Source of the DNA: Lachnospiraceae bacterium
GTDB taxonomy: Bacteria > Bacillota > Clostridia > Lachnospirales > Lachnospiraceae
Length of the DNA: 64,000 nucleotides
Direction: 5' to 3'
Assembly: GCA_017612555.1 (NCBI GenBank)
Contig: JAGAFR010000034.1
Span: forward strand, 124,001 to 188,000
In this document: in pieces, positions 8,513 to 17,361 of the stretch
Layout of the letters: each line of letters starts with the position of its first letter
Position numbering within the stretch: the first letter of the stretch is position 1
Translations under genes and position numbers: made by a program
Notes under the pieces: model-generated
What the model was told of the DNA's origin: nothing
What the model saw: only the letters and a program-made list of their open reading frames with translations
Databases searched by the model: none

Positions 8513-9651
8513 CGATAAATACGGGAAAAAAGACGGGCTTTACAACGGGAAGCTGTGCTGCGGCCGCTGCGAAGGCGGCAGCAATCATGCTGTTTGAAAA
8601 AACGAAGATTGATTCGGCAGCCATCGTAACTCCTGCCGGTGTCGTATTTGATACGGTTGTTGAGGAGGTGTGCATGGAAGGTGACAGAGGATGCGCAACT
8701 GCCGTAAGCTGTGCAGTAAGAAAGCATTCCGGAGATGATCCCGATGTTACCGACAATATGCTGATCTACGCAAAAGTATCACTTCGTGATGAGGATAAGG
8801 GCCGGGTGATCATTGAGGGCGGAAAAGGGATAGGAAGAGTAACCCGTCCCGGCCTTGACAGGCAGGTGGGAGAAGCAGCGATAAATACGGTCCCGAGACA
8901 GATGATAGAGCGTGAGGTCAGGGCTGTTATGGACGAATATGACTACAGCGGATCGGTGGATGTTGTGATCTTTGCTCCGGAAGGTGAAGAGATAGCTGAA
9001 AAGACCTTTAACTCCGGACTCGGAATAGAAGGGGGCATATCGATAATAGGGACAACGGGACTGGTTGAACCGATGAGCACAAGGGCACTCATTGACACAA
9101 TTGCGGTCCAAATACGGCAGAAGATGGCTTTGGGCGAAAAAATCCTGGTAGTATCGCCGGGAAACTACGGGTTCCATTTCATGCGTGATACATACGGATT
9201 TGATCTGGACCGAGCGGTAAAGTGCTCGAACTATATCGGAGAAGCCATTGATCTTGCAAAGGATGCCGGTTTTTCCGAGATGCTCCTTGTTGGACATGGC
9301 GGCAAGCTGGTGAAAACGGCCGGAGGGATAATGAACACGCATTCGCAGGTAGCGGACTGCAGGATGGAGATCATGGCTTCTTCGGTGATACATGCGTCGG
9401 ATCGCGTGGAAACAGCAAAGAAAATACTCGACTGTGTTTCGGTGGATGATGCATATGAGCTTATGATAAAGGCCGGGATCGAAAGGCAGTGCTTCTCATA
9501 CATAATGGATCGGATCGAATACCATTTGAAAAAGCGGGCAGGAAACATGCGCATAGAGTGCATAGTTTTTTCAAACAGTTACGGACTGATGGGAAAGACT
9601 TCAGGTGCTGACATAATGATGAGGCAGGTATTTACAGGATCGGAGAACTAG
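8509..9651 (+). CDS. cbiD: cobalt-precorrin-5B C1-methyltransferase (CbiD)
   Basis: Methylates C1 of the corrin ring in the oxygen-independent pathway; CbiD is specific to that route. The N-terminal KTGFTTGSCAAAAAKAA motif is diagnostic, and VTRPGLDRQVGEAAIN, GTTGLVEPMS and VSPGNYGFHF follow. Length 380 is typical. The ATGA overlap with cbiC and the zero-gap junction with cbiF keep it in the operon. Confidence 0.95.
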   Translation: MTINTGKKTGFTTGSCAAAAAKAAAIMLFEKTKIDSAAIVTPAGVVFDTVVEEVCMEGDRGCATAVSCAVRKHSGDDPDVTDNMLIYAKVSLRDEDKGRVIIEGGKGIGRVTRPGLDRQVGEAAINTVPRQMIEREVRAVMDEYDYSGSVDVVIFAPEGEEIAEKTFNSGLGIEGGISIIGTTGLVEPMSTRALIDTIAVQIRQKMALGEKILVVSPGNYGFHFMRDTYGFDLDRAVKCSNYIGEAIDLAKDAGFSEMLLVGHGGKLVKTAGGIMNTHSQVADCRMEIMASSVIHASDRVETAKKILDCVSVDDAYELMIKAGIERQCFSYIMDRIEYHLKKRAGNMRIECIVFSNSYGLMGKTSGADIMMRQVFTGSEN

Positions 9652-10425
9652 ATGATAAGTTTTGTCGGAGCGGGCCCGGGAGCCTGTGATCTTATAACAG
9701 TACGTGGCATGAAGCTCATCGAAGAGGCTGATGTCATCATTTATACGGGAAGCCTTGTCGACCCCAAACTTCTGGAATATTCAAAACGAGATCCCGAAAT
9801 ATACAACAGTGCGACCATGACTTTGGAAGAAGTAACAGCTGTTATGGAAAGAGCCGAGCTTGCCCGCAAGAGCGTGGTAAGGCTGCATACGGGAGAGCCG
9901 AGCCTGTACGGGGCGGTAAGGGAGCAGATGGATGAGCTTGATAAAAGAGGCATAAGATACGAGTCGTGCCCGGGAGTGAGCGCCTGCTTTGGTGCCGCGG
10001 CAACACTTGATATGGAATACACTCTTCCCGGGGTAACGCAGACTCTTATAATCACCCGCATGGAGGGAAGGACCGCTGTTCCCGGGAAGGAAAGCATTGA
10101 AAGCCTGGCAGTTCACAACGCATCAATGGCGATATACTTAAGCACGGGAATGCTTGATGAGCTCGCTCGAAGGCTCATCGCCGGAGGATACAGCGCCGAT
10201 ACGCCGGCAGCTCTTGTGTGTAAGGCTACGCATCCCGACGAGAAAACAGTGCTCTGTACCGTGGGGACCCTGCCTGATGCGGCAAAGAAAAACGGGATCG
10301 AACGTACGGCAGTCGTCCTTGTAGGGGATGCGGTATCTCACAGCCGGTACGAAAGATCAAAACTATATGATCCGTCGTTTAGTACAGGATACAGGAATAA
10401 TGATCAAAACCGCGATAAGTTTTAA
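9652..10425 (+). CDS. cbiF: cobalt-precorrin-4 C11-methyltransferase (CbiF)
   Basis: SAM-dependent tetrapyrrole methylase adding the C11 methyl. The opening FVGAGPGACDLITVRG and IIYTGSLVDPKLLEY are characteristic of CbiF/CobM, with SAM-binding segments LHTGEPSLYGA and PGVSACFGAAA. The ATG directly follows the cbiD stop, with GGAG inside the end of cbiD. Length 257 is normal. Its last 26 bases overlap cbiG. Confidence 0.95.
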   Translation: MISFVGAGPGACDLITVRGMKLIEEADVIIYTGSLVDPKLLEYSKRDPEIYNSATMTLEEVTAVMERAELARKSVVRLHTGEPSLYGAVREQMDELDKRGIRYESCPGVSACFGAAATLDMEYTLPGVTQTLIITRMEGRTAVPGKESIESLAVHNASMAIYLSTGMLDELARRLIAGGYSADTPAALVCKATHPDEKTVLCTVGTLPDAAKKNGIERTAVVLVGDAVSHSRYERSKLYDPSFSTGYRNNDQNRDKF

Positions 10426-11380
10426 CGAAAAAGGAAGAAAAGTCACAGAGAAGCTGAACAGGGCTTTTGATGCTTCGGGTATCGATCCTGCGGACGTTTA
10501 CGACCTGTCGGATAAAAACAGCGGGGTTTCGCTGCCCGATCTGGTAAGGTCAGAATTTTCGGCCGGTCATCCGCTTATCTTTGTCGGAGCAGTAGGTATA
10601 GCGGTCAGAGCTGTGAGCGGATGCATAAAGGATAAGCTAAACGATGCTCCGGTTGTGGTGATCGATGATAATGGGGGTTTTGTCATCCCGATATTATCGG
10701 GGCACGCAGGCGGCGCGAATAAGCTTGCTGTAATGATCGCGGAACTTCTCGGTGCCATTCCCGTTATAACCACATCAACGGATATAAACGATGCTTTTTC
10801 CGCAGATGTATTCGCTTCGGAAAACAGGCTGACGGTAGGGAACCGTGAAGGTATAAAAAGAGTAGCCGTAAAGGCACTTGAGGGAAAGCCTGTAACATTG
10901 TCGATAAAGGATTATCCACCCACCGGAGAGGTTGACATAATCATAGCAGATGAAACAGACAGGGAATGCTCGCTGTTGCTATCGCCAAAACCGTATGTAC
11001 TCGGGATCGGAGCAAGGAAGGGTATTGATCCGGGTGCGCTGGAGAGGCATATTATGTCAACTATAGAGCCCCGGGGGATAGACATTAAAGAGGTTTATGC
11101 GCTTGCGACATTGGATATTAAGGAGAATGAGCGGGCGATAAAAGAATTCTCGGTAAAATACCGCATTCCAATAATTTCATTTGAGGCTTCGGTTCTAAAA
11201 CGTGCAAAGGGGGAATTCTCGGGCTCGGATTTTGTCGAGAAGACGGTGGGGGTCGACAATGTATGTGAAAGAGCCGCGGTGCTTGCCGCAGGGCCTGGTG
11301 CAGAGCTTATCTGCCCTAAGCAGTCCGGCGAGGGGATTACCGTGGCGATATCATTAAGAAAAACTACAAGGTTACGGTAG
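10400..11380 (+). CDS. cbiG: cobalt-precorrin-5A hydrolase (CbiG)
   Basis: Opens the delta-lactone and releases the C20 fragment as acetaldehyde, a step specific to the anaerobic route. The central FVGAVGIAVRAVSGCIKDKL and ILSGHAGGANKLA segments identify the N-terminal and central domains, and YVLGIGARKGIDP begins the C-terminal domain. The frame opens at 10328, but ATG 10400 gives the family-like start MIKTAISFNEKGRK, so I use it. It overlaps cbiF by 26 bases. A MITE-like repeat begins 13 bases after its stop. Confidence 0.94.
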   Translation: MIKTAISFNEKGRKVTEKLNRAFDASGIDPADVYDLSDKNSGVSLPDLVRSEFSAGHPLIFVGAVGIAVRAVSGCIKDKLNDAPVVVIDDNGGFVIPILSGHAGGANKLAVMIAELLGAIPVITTSTDINDAFSADVFASENRLTVGNREGIKRVAVKALEGKPVTLSIKDYPPTGEVDIIIADETDRECSLLLSPKPYVLGIGARKGIDPGALERHIMSTIEPRGIDIKEVYALATLDIKENERAIKEFSVKYRIPIISFEASVLKRAKGEFSGSDFVEKTVGVDNVCERAAVLAAGPGAELICPKQSGEGITVAISLRKTTRLR

Positions 11381-11393
11381 CCCGTTTGCCCGT

Positions 11394-11495
11394 TTTGCGC
11401 AAAAAGGCGCTTCCGCTCGTTTCCGCACGTCACGTTACTAGACTCGTGAAAAACCTCGTCAAGTAACAACGTGCTCCAAGTCTTTTTGCTGCAAA
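11394..11495. repeat. MITE-like interspersed repeat, short copy (copy A)
   Basis: About 102 bases lying between cbiG and cbiH. The ends are inverted: TTTGC-GCAAAAAGG at the left and CTTTTTGCTGCAAA at the right. The left arm runs on to TTACT and the right arm starts from AAGTAACAACG. A second copy with nearly the same arms but a longer middle is at 22754-22940. No reading frame of its own. It fills most of the only long gap within the cob cluster. Confidence 0.8.
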
Positions 11496-11551
11496 AGAGC
11501 AACCGTGCTACCTGCATGAATGAATATCTAACATTAATTGGAGAGTCACGC

Positions 11552-12283
11552 ATGAGCAAGATCTACGTCGTGGGCATCGGCCCCGGAGATGAAGAGGACA
11601 TGACGATCAGAGCGCAAAAGGCTCTTAAGACGTGCGACGTCATAGTCGGCTACAAGACATATACGGATCTTGTCAGGAACAACTACCCTGATAAGGAGAT
11701 CATGGAGAGCACCATGCGAAGCGAGGTCGACAGGTGTAAAACCTGTCTGGAGCTGGCAAAGAGCGGTAAGACCGTGGCTCTTATATGCAGCGGTGATTCC
11801 GGGATATACGGGATGGCATCCCCGATGCTTGAGATCGCGGCAGAGGATGGCTTTGATGATGTGGAGATAGTGCCCGGTGTAACTGCGGCACTGTCCGGTT
11901 CGGCAGTTCTCGGGGCAGCGGTTGGGCATGATCTGTGCACAGTCAGCTTAAGCGACCTGCTGACTCCTTGGGACAGGATAGAGGAGAGGCTGAGATGTGC
12001 CGCAAGGGGTGATTTTTGTATAGCGATCTATAACCCCGGAAGCAAAAAGAGGGCCGAGCATCTGAATAGGGCATGCCTTGTTCTTCTTGAGACTATACCG
12101 GCAGACAGGCCGTGCGGAATTGTAAGGAACATCGGAAGGGAAGATACCGAAGTCAGGCTTTGTACGCTGGGGGAACTTGCCGATGAGACGGTGGATATGT
12201 TCACGACGGTCTTTATAGGGAACTCCACGACTTATGTAAACAAAAACCGTTTGATCACACCAAGAGGATATAAGCTGCAGTGA
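11552..12283 (+). CDS. cbiH: cobalt-precorrin-3B C17-methyltransferase (CbiH)
   Basis: Tetrapyrrole methylase that carries out ring contraction and C17 methylation. The start MSKIYVVGIGPGDEEDMT and the later GYKTYTDLV, CSGDSGIYGMA and PGVTAALSGSAVLGA segments are CbiH/CobJ marks. The frame opens at 11471, but ATG 11552 is right: GGAGAG lies 7-12 bases upstream and the glycine-rich SAM loop then starts at residue 5. 243 residues. It overlaps the next gene by 4 bases (GTGA). Confidence 0.95.
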   Translation: MSKIYVVGIGPGDEEDMTIRAQKALKTCDVIVGYKTYTDLVRNNYPDKEIMESTMRSEVDRCKTCLELAKSGKTVALICSGDSGIYGMASPMLEIAAEDGFDDVEIVPGVTAALSGSAVLGAAVGHDLCTVSLSDLLTPWDRIEERLRCAARGDFCIAIYNPGSKKRAEHLNRACLVLLETIPADRPCGIVRNIGREDTEVRLCTLGELADETVDMFTTVFIGNSTTYVNKNRLITPRGYKLQ

Positions 12284-13710
12284 AGATACTGATCTTTTCG
12301 GGAACAACAGAAGGAAGAAGACTTTCCGAAATGCTGTCGGAGGACGGGACGGAACACTTTGTATGCGTGGCGAGTGAATACGGATGCGAAGTTATGTCAA
12401 CTAAATCGTGCGCTGCGATCCGTGTCGGAAAAATGAACGCAAACGAGATGGAAGATTACCTGAAAACGGAGCAGTTCGGAAAGGGAGATGTCATTGTTGA
12501 TGCAACACATCCTTATGCCGACAAGGTCAGCGCAAATATCAAAAATGTTGCGTCAAAGTACGGTTGCATCCTATACAGAGTTTTAAGAAAAAGCGAAGAT
12601 GACGGTTGTCATGAGGCATATGCTTCGATGCCTGTTTTTGCCCGAAAGATAAACGAAAGCAGCGGGAATATACTTCTGACAACGGGTACGAACACTCTTG
12701 ATGAGTATTGCGATATCGTAGGAGCCGATACCCTGGCAAGAACGTACGTAAGAGTACTTCCGGCAACCGAGAGCGTGGATATATGCCATAAACTGGGCAT
12801 AAAGAGCAGTCATATCATCGCGATGCAGGGACCTTTTTCAAAGGCGATGAATAAAGCAGTCATGGAAGAGTATTCCATCCGTCATATGCTGACGAAGGAC
12901 AGCGGAGATAACGGCGGATTTGCCGAAAAGATCGATGCGGCCGAAGAACTCGGAGTAACGGTACATTTGCTTATGCGCCCCACGCAGGAAGACGGGATCG
13001 GAATTGAAGAAGTGTACGAGAAGATAACGGGACACAGGTATGAGCCAAAGCTTACGATCATCCTGGCGGGTGCCGGCATGGGAAGCGAAGATCTTATGAC
13101 GCGTGAAGTAAGCGATGCCATAAGACGTGCGGATGCGGTCTTTGCTTCAAAGCGGATCTTTGACGGCATAAATGCAAAAAGAAAATATAAGATGTATGAT
13201 GCGCAGTCCATAGCCCATGTGCTTGAAAATAGCGGAGATATCAGGAAGGCGTTAGTGATGTTCTCGGGGGATACCGGGTTTTACAGCGGAGCCGGACCGG
13301 TGCGAGATGAGTTATGTAAACTATTTCCGAATGCAGACATCAGAGTGTTACCGGGAATCTCTTCGGTATCATATCTTGCGGCAGCACTGGGAGAAAGCTA
13401 TGACAGATCTGTGATCACAAGCATTCACGGCAGAAACACGGAGGCTGATATCAAAAGGCTCGTTTCAGATATATGCCATAACCGAAAGACATTTGCCCTG
13501 ATGTCAGGAGATGCGGATGTGAGGACGGTCTGCAGCGCTCTTGCCGATGTAAATCCGAATGTGACGGTCTGTATCGGACAAAACCTGTCCTATGAAGACG
13601 AGAAGATCACAGTGCTTGCATGCTCAGATGCCGTAAAATACAGATCAGAGGGAATAATAACAGTGTTATTTATAAACGGATCGAAAGATCCCGAGTGTAT
13701 ATCGCGATGA
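12280..13710 (+). CDS. cbiJ-cbiE: fused cobalt-precorrin-6A reductase (CbiJ) and cobalt-precorrin-7 C5-methyltransferase (CbiE)
   Basis: A two-domain protein of 476 residues. Residues 1-250 are CbiJ: start MKILIFSGTTEGRRLSEML, VDATHPYADKVSANI and IAMQGPFSKAMN. Residues 255-476 are a tetrapyrrole methylase of the CbiE type: ILAGAGMGSEDLMT, MFSGDTGFYSGA, LPGISSVSYLAAALG and SIHGRN. The order of the reactions they catalyse is not adjacent, so fusion probably reflects co-expression. No CbiT domain follows. GTG start, overlapping cbiH by GTGA; the 3' end overlaps cbiA by ATGA. Confidence 0.92.
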   Translation: MKILIFSGTTEGRRLSEMLSEDGTEHFVCVASEYGCEVMSTKSCAAIRVGKMNANEMEDYLKTEQFGKGDVIVDATHPYADKVSANIKNVASKYGCILYRVLRKSEDDGCHEAYASMPVFARKINESSGNILLTTGTNTLDEYCDIVGADTLARTYVRVLPATESVDICHKLGIKSSHIIAMQGPFSKAMNKAVMEEYSIRHMLTKDSGDNGGFAEKIDAAEELGVTVHLLMRPTQEDGIGIEEVYEKITGHRYEPKLTIILAGAGMGSEDLMTREVSDAIRRADAVFASKRIFDGINAKRKYKMYDAQSIAHVLENSGDIRKALVMFSGDTGFYSGAGPVRDELCKLFPNADIRVLPGISSVSYLAAALGESYDRSVITSIHGRNTEADIKRLVSDICHNRKTFALMSGDADVRTVCSALADVNPNVTVCIGQNLSYEDEKITVLACSDAVKYRSEGIITVLFINGSKDPECISR

Positions 13711-15131
13711 CAGACAGAACAAACAACAGGGTCATGATAGCTGCCGCGTCAAGTGGATGCGGCAAGACAGTAATTACGACCGGCCTGCTCGAGGTGCTTA
13801 AGAGAAAAGGGGTTTCGCCGGTCTCGTTTAAGTGCGGCCCGGATTATATAGACCCGATGTTTCACAGGCAGGTTCTCGGGATAGACAGCCTGAATCTGGA
13901 TTCTTATTTTCTTCCGGAGGAAGGTATCAGAGAGCTTGTTGCACGACATCCGGGCGGGTGCGCCGTGATCGAAGGCGTGATGGGGCTTTATGACGGAACA
14001 AGCGTATCGGACATTAAAGGATCCGGCTATGAGATCGCAAAGATGACGTCAACTCCCGTGATACTTGTGGTCGACGCGAAGGGCGCGGGCCGGACGATCG
14101 CATCCGTGATCAAAGGAATAGCCGCCGATGATAAGGACAGGCTGTTAAGGGGCGTGATACTGAACAGGATATCGCCGCACTTTTATGAAAAACTTCGTCC
14201 GTTCCTTGCCAAAGAACTTGAAGATGCCGGAATGGATATTAAGATCCTCGGAGGGATACCGAGGGATGAATGCATGCAGCTGCCGAGCCGTTATCTGGGG
14301 CTTACGATGCCTGAGGAGACGGATAATATCAGGGAAAAGATAAGCCTTATGGCAGATCATGTTGAGAAATTCTGCGATATAGAGGCTATACTTAAGATAG
14401 CGCAGCGTGCGCCGGAGATCGTTACCGAAGGGATACGTGATGTACCCCCAAAGAGTGCTGAGCAGATCGTGAGCATTGCAGTGGCAAAAGATGAGGCTTT
14501 TTGCTTTTATTATCGTGAGAATCTGAGACTTCTTGAGAACCTGGGCGTTAAGATCGTTTATTTTTCTCCGATGCATGATAATGCGATACCGGAAGGTGTC
14601 AGCGGCATTCTGATCGGAGGAGGGTATCCCGAACTTCACCTTAAGGCGCTTGCCGATAACGAATCCATGAAAAGATCCGTAAAAGCTGCCATAGATGCAG
14701 GAATGCCGACGCTGGCCGAATGCGGAGGGTTCATGTATCTTCATGAGACGATAGAGGATAAGACAGGAGCAAAATATCCAATGGTCGGGGCTGTAAAAGG
14801 GAGCTGCCGATACAGTGGCCATATCGCGGGCCTCGGGTATTTACAGATCAGGGAATGCGGTAAAGAAGATTCATATGATTTTTACTCGCACCTGGCGGGT
14901 ATGAGAGGACATGAGTTCCATTACTATGAGAGCACATACGATGGAGGAGATGCAGTTCTTTACAAACCTTCATCAGATGAAACATACAGATCGATGATAG
15001 CAAAAGGAGGCAGTCTCTGGGGCTTCATGCATTTATACTATCCGTCACATCCGGAGGCGATGGAGGCTTTTGTAAGGGCAATGAATAAATGGAATGACCA
15101 TCAACGGCAACGGAAGGAGATGGAGTTGTGA
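13707..15131 (+). CDS. cbiA: cobyrinic acid a,c-diamide synthase (CbiA)
   Basis: ATP- and glutamine-dependent amidation of cobyrinic acid at carboxylates a and c. The N-terminal P-loop region is AAASSGCGKT, followed by SFKCGPDYIDPMFH and EGVMGLYDG. The C-terminal amidotransferase has GGGYPELH and the nucleophile in LAECGGFMYL, then GHEFHYYE and FMHLYYPSHP. The frame opens at 13620 but ATG 13707 yields the family start and an ATGA overlap with the cbiJ-cbiE stop. 474 residues, full length. Confidence 0.94.
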   Translation: MTDRTNNRVMIAAASSGCGKTVITTGLLEVLKRKGVSPVSFKCGPDYIDPMFHRQVLGIDSLNLDSYFLPEEGIRELVARHPGGCAVIEGVMGLYDGTSVSDIKGSGYEIAKMTSTPVILVVDAKGAGRTIASVIKGIAADDKDRLLRGVILNRISPHFYEKLRPFLAKELEDAGMDIKILGGIPRDECMQLPSRYLGLTMPEETDNIREKISLMADHVEKFCDIEAILKIAQRAPEIVTEGIRDVPPKSAEQIVSIAVAKDEAFCFYYRENLRLLENLGVKIVYFSPMHDNAIPEGVSGILIGGGYPELHLKALADNESMKRSVKAAIDAGMPTLAECGGFMYLHETIEDKTGAKYPMVGAVKGSCRYSGHIAGLGYLQIRECGKEDSYDFYSHLAGMRGHEFHYYESTYDGGDAVLYKPSSDETYRSMIAKGGSLWGFMHLYYPSHPEAMEAFVRAMNKWNDHQRQRKEMEL

Positions 15132-15376
15132 AGGAACATAAGAATTCGGCGGCTTTTTTTGCAAATAAAGATTGCAGCTTTTATCCGTGCCATGAGTGCG
15201 ATGAGGATATAAACTGCCTTTTCTGCTACTGCCCGTTATATCATCTTGATTGTCCCGGGAACTATGAGATCACGGAAAAAGACGGCAGGAACATAAAGAA
15301 CTGCACGGGCTGCACATATCCGCATATTGCCGATAATTACGGTGATATCATAAGATTACTCAAACAAAGTCTCTAG
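15128..15376 (+). CDS. cysteine-rich small protein, probable metal binder of the cobalamin cluster
   Basis: 82 residues with nine cysteines, including CHEC (21-24), CLFCYC (30-35), Cys42 and CTGC near 59-62. It resembles the Pfam cysteine-rich small domain (PF04071), often found beside or fused to cobalamin genes; that match is from memory of the family. GTG start overlapping the cbiA stop by GTGA, so it is translated as the last gene of the operon. Role unknown. Cysteine spacing suits Zn, Co or an Fe-S cluster. Confidence 0.8.
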   Translation: MKEHKNSAAFFANKDCSFYPCHECDEDINCLFCYCPLYHLDCPGNYEITEKDGRNIKNCTGCTYPHIADNYGDIIRLLKQSL

Positions 15377-15391
15377 AACTGTACAATTTTC

Positions 15392-15420
15392 TTTTAATTA
15401 CCTTATTTCTATGTTATAAT
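15392..15420 (+). promoter_or_regulatory. promoter ahead of tig
   Basis: A perfect -10 box TATAAT at 15415-15420 has a weak -35 (TTTTAA, 15392-15397) at 17-bp spacing in an AT-rich stretch after the cob cluster. A second TATAAT occurs at 15432-15437. GGAGG at 15451-15455 serves the tig ATG at 15466. Nothing that resembles a CIRCE or CtsR operator was seen. Confidence 0.55.
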
Positions 15421-15465
15421 CCCTCTTTAGGTATAATTTAGTGTGATTTTGGAGGATATTGGATA

Positions 15466-16761
15466 ATGAGTTTACAGGTCGAGAAGTTGGAAAAGAACAT
15501 GGCAAAGCTTACCATCGAGGTTGATGCCGCGAAGGTAACCGAGGCTATTAAAAAGGCTTACGATAAGAACAAGGGCAAGATGAGTGTGCCGGGATTTCGG
15601 AAGGGTAAAGTACCTCAGGCTATGATCGAGAAGATGTACGGTCCCGAGGTTTTCTATGAGGATGCGGCAAATATTATGATACCCGATGCATATGCGGAGG
15701 AAGTAGATAACAACAAAGAGCTTGAGATAGTATCACAGCCCAAGATCGATGTGGTTCAGCTTGAAAAGGGCAAGAATTTCATCTTCACGGCTGAAGTGGC
15801 ATTAAAGCCTCCGGTAGAGCTTGGAAAGTACAAGGGTGTCAAGATCGATAAGATCGACACTGAAGTTACTGACGAGGATATAGACAAGGAGATCAAGCGT
15901 GAGCAGGAAGCAAATGCTAGAACGATAACCGTTGAAGACCGCCCTGTTAAGGAAGGTGATACGGCTGTCATAGATTTCGAAGGATTCATCGACGGAGAGG
16001 CATTCCAAGGCGGAAAGGGAGACAACTATCCGCTCGTTATCGGATCGCATTCATTCATACCGGGATTTGAAGATCAGCTGATCGGCAAGAGCACGGGGGA
16101 TGAAACCGATGTTAATGTGACTTTCCCCGAAGACTATAACGCCAAGGATCTTGCCGGAAAGCCCGCGGTGTTCAAGGTCAAGATCAATGAGATCAAGGAA
16201 AAGGAGCTTCCCGAGCTTGATGATGAATTTGCATCAGAGGTATCGGAGTTTGATACCATGGCAGAGTACCGCGAGGATGTAAAGAAGAACCTTGCCGAGA
16301 AGAAGGAAAAGGAAGCCAAGGACAAGAAGGAAGACGCTGTTATAGAGGCTATCATCAAGGACTCCAAGATGGATATTCCCGAGGCCATGGTCGATACACA
16401 GACAAGGACGATGATAAACGATTATGCAAGAAGGCTTCAGAGCCAGGGCCTGTCTCTTGAGCAGTATTTCGCGTTCACGGGACTTGATATGGAAAAGTTC
16501 ACCGCTCAGATGAAGCCCGGTGCGCAGAAGAGGATCGAATCAAGACTTGTTCTTGAAGCCATCGTAAAGGCCGAAGGCTTCGAGGTAAGTGATGAGGAAT
16601 ACGAGAAGGAACTTGAGCGTATGGCCGAAGAGTCCAAGATGGATCTCGATAAGCTGAAAGAATATATCGGAGATGATGAATACGGCAAGAACCAGATCAT
16701 TGAAGATATCAAGATCCAGAAGGCTGTAGATCTTATTGTAGATAGTGCAAAGGAGAAATAA
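15466..16761 (+). CDS. tig: trigger factor, ribosome-associated chaperone and prolyl isomerase
   Basis: Binds nascent chains at the ribosome exit. The N-terminal domain has the ribosome-docking signature GFRKGKVP. The central FKBP-type PPIase domain shows VEDRPVKEGDTAVIDFEGFIDG-like sequence and IPGFEDQL. The C-terminal half is long, charged and helical. 431 residues is typical. It precedes clpP with no gap, the usual order in Firmicutes. Confidence 0.97.
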   Translation: MSLQVEKLEKNMAKLTIEVDAAKVTEAIKKAYDKNKGKMSVPGFRKGKVPQAMIEKMYGPEVFYEDAANIMIPDAYAEEVDNNKELEIVSQPKIDVVQLEKGKNFIFTAEVALKPPVELGKYKGVKIDKIDTEVTDEDIDKEIKREQEANARTITVEDRPVKEGDTAVIDFEGFIDGEAFQGGKGDNYPLVIGSHSFIPGFEDQLIGKSTGDETDVNVTFPEDYNAKDLAGKPAVFKVKINEIKEKELPELDDEFASEVSEFDTMAEYREDVKKNLAEKKEKEAKDKKEDAVIEAIIKDSKMDIPEAMVDTQTRTMINDYARRLQSQGLSLEQYFAFTGLDMEKFTAQMKPGAQKRIESRLVLEAIVKAEGFEVSDEEYEKELERMAEESKMDLDKLKEYIGDDEYGKNQIIEDIKIQKAVDLIVDSAKEK

Positions 16762-17358
16762 ATGAGTTTAGTACCTTATGTCATTGAACAGACGAGTCGC
16801 GGCGAGCGAAGCTACGACATATATTCGAGGCTCCTTAAGGAGAGGATCGTGTTCCTCGGTGAGGAAGTAAATGATACGACAGCGAATCTTATCGTAGCGC
16901 AGATGATGTTCCTTGAGGCTGAGGATCCGGAGAAGGATATCCATTTTTACATCAACAGCCCGGGCGGATCGGTAACAGACGGTTTTGCCATCTATGACAC
17001 AATGCATTACGTAAAATGTGATGTTGCAACATATTGTATCGGAATGGCAGCCAGCATGGGAGCATTCCTTCTGGCGGGCGGCGCAAAGGGTAAGAGGTTT
17101 GTCCTCCCCAACGCCGAGATCATGATACATCAGCCTTCAGGCGGCGCAAAGGGTCAGGCTACCGAGATAGAGATCGTTGCCAAGCAGATCCTGCGTACCA
17201 AGGAGCGCCTTAATAAGATCCTTTCGGAGAACACCGGACAGCCTATAGAAAAGGTTGCAGCCGATACTGAGCGTGATAACTGGATGAGTGCCGAAGAAGC
17301 GCTGGAGTACGGAATAGTGGATAAAATCATTGCAGACAGGGGAGAAGGGGAAAAGTAA
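16762..17358 (+). CDS. clpP: ATP-dependent Clp protease proteolytic subunit
   Basis: Serine peptidase that forms the double-heptamer chamber used by ClpX. Catalytic residues are Ser98 in GMAASMGAF and His123 in [12 protein letters not shown], with the Asp in [11 protein letters not shown]. Family segments [11 protein letters not shown] and YGIVDKI are present. 198 residues, normal. Its ATG abuts the tig stop; clpX follows after 3 bases. Confidence 0.97.
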   Translation: MSLVPYVIEQTSRGERSYDIYSRLLKERIVFLGEEVNDTTANLIVAQMMFLEAEDPEKDIHFYINSPGGSVTDGFAIYDTMHYVKCDVATYCIGMAASMGAFLLAGGAKGKRFVLPNAEIMIHQPSGGAKGQATEIEIVAKQILRTKERLNKILSENTGQPIEKVAADTERDNWMSAEEALEYGIVDKIIADRGEGEK

Positions 17359-17361
17359 CTC

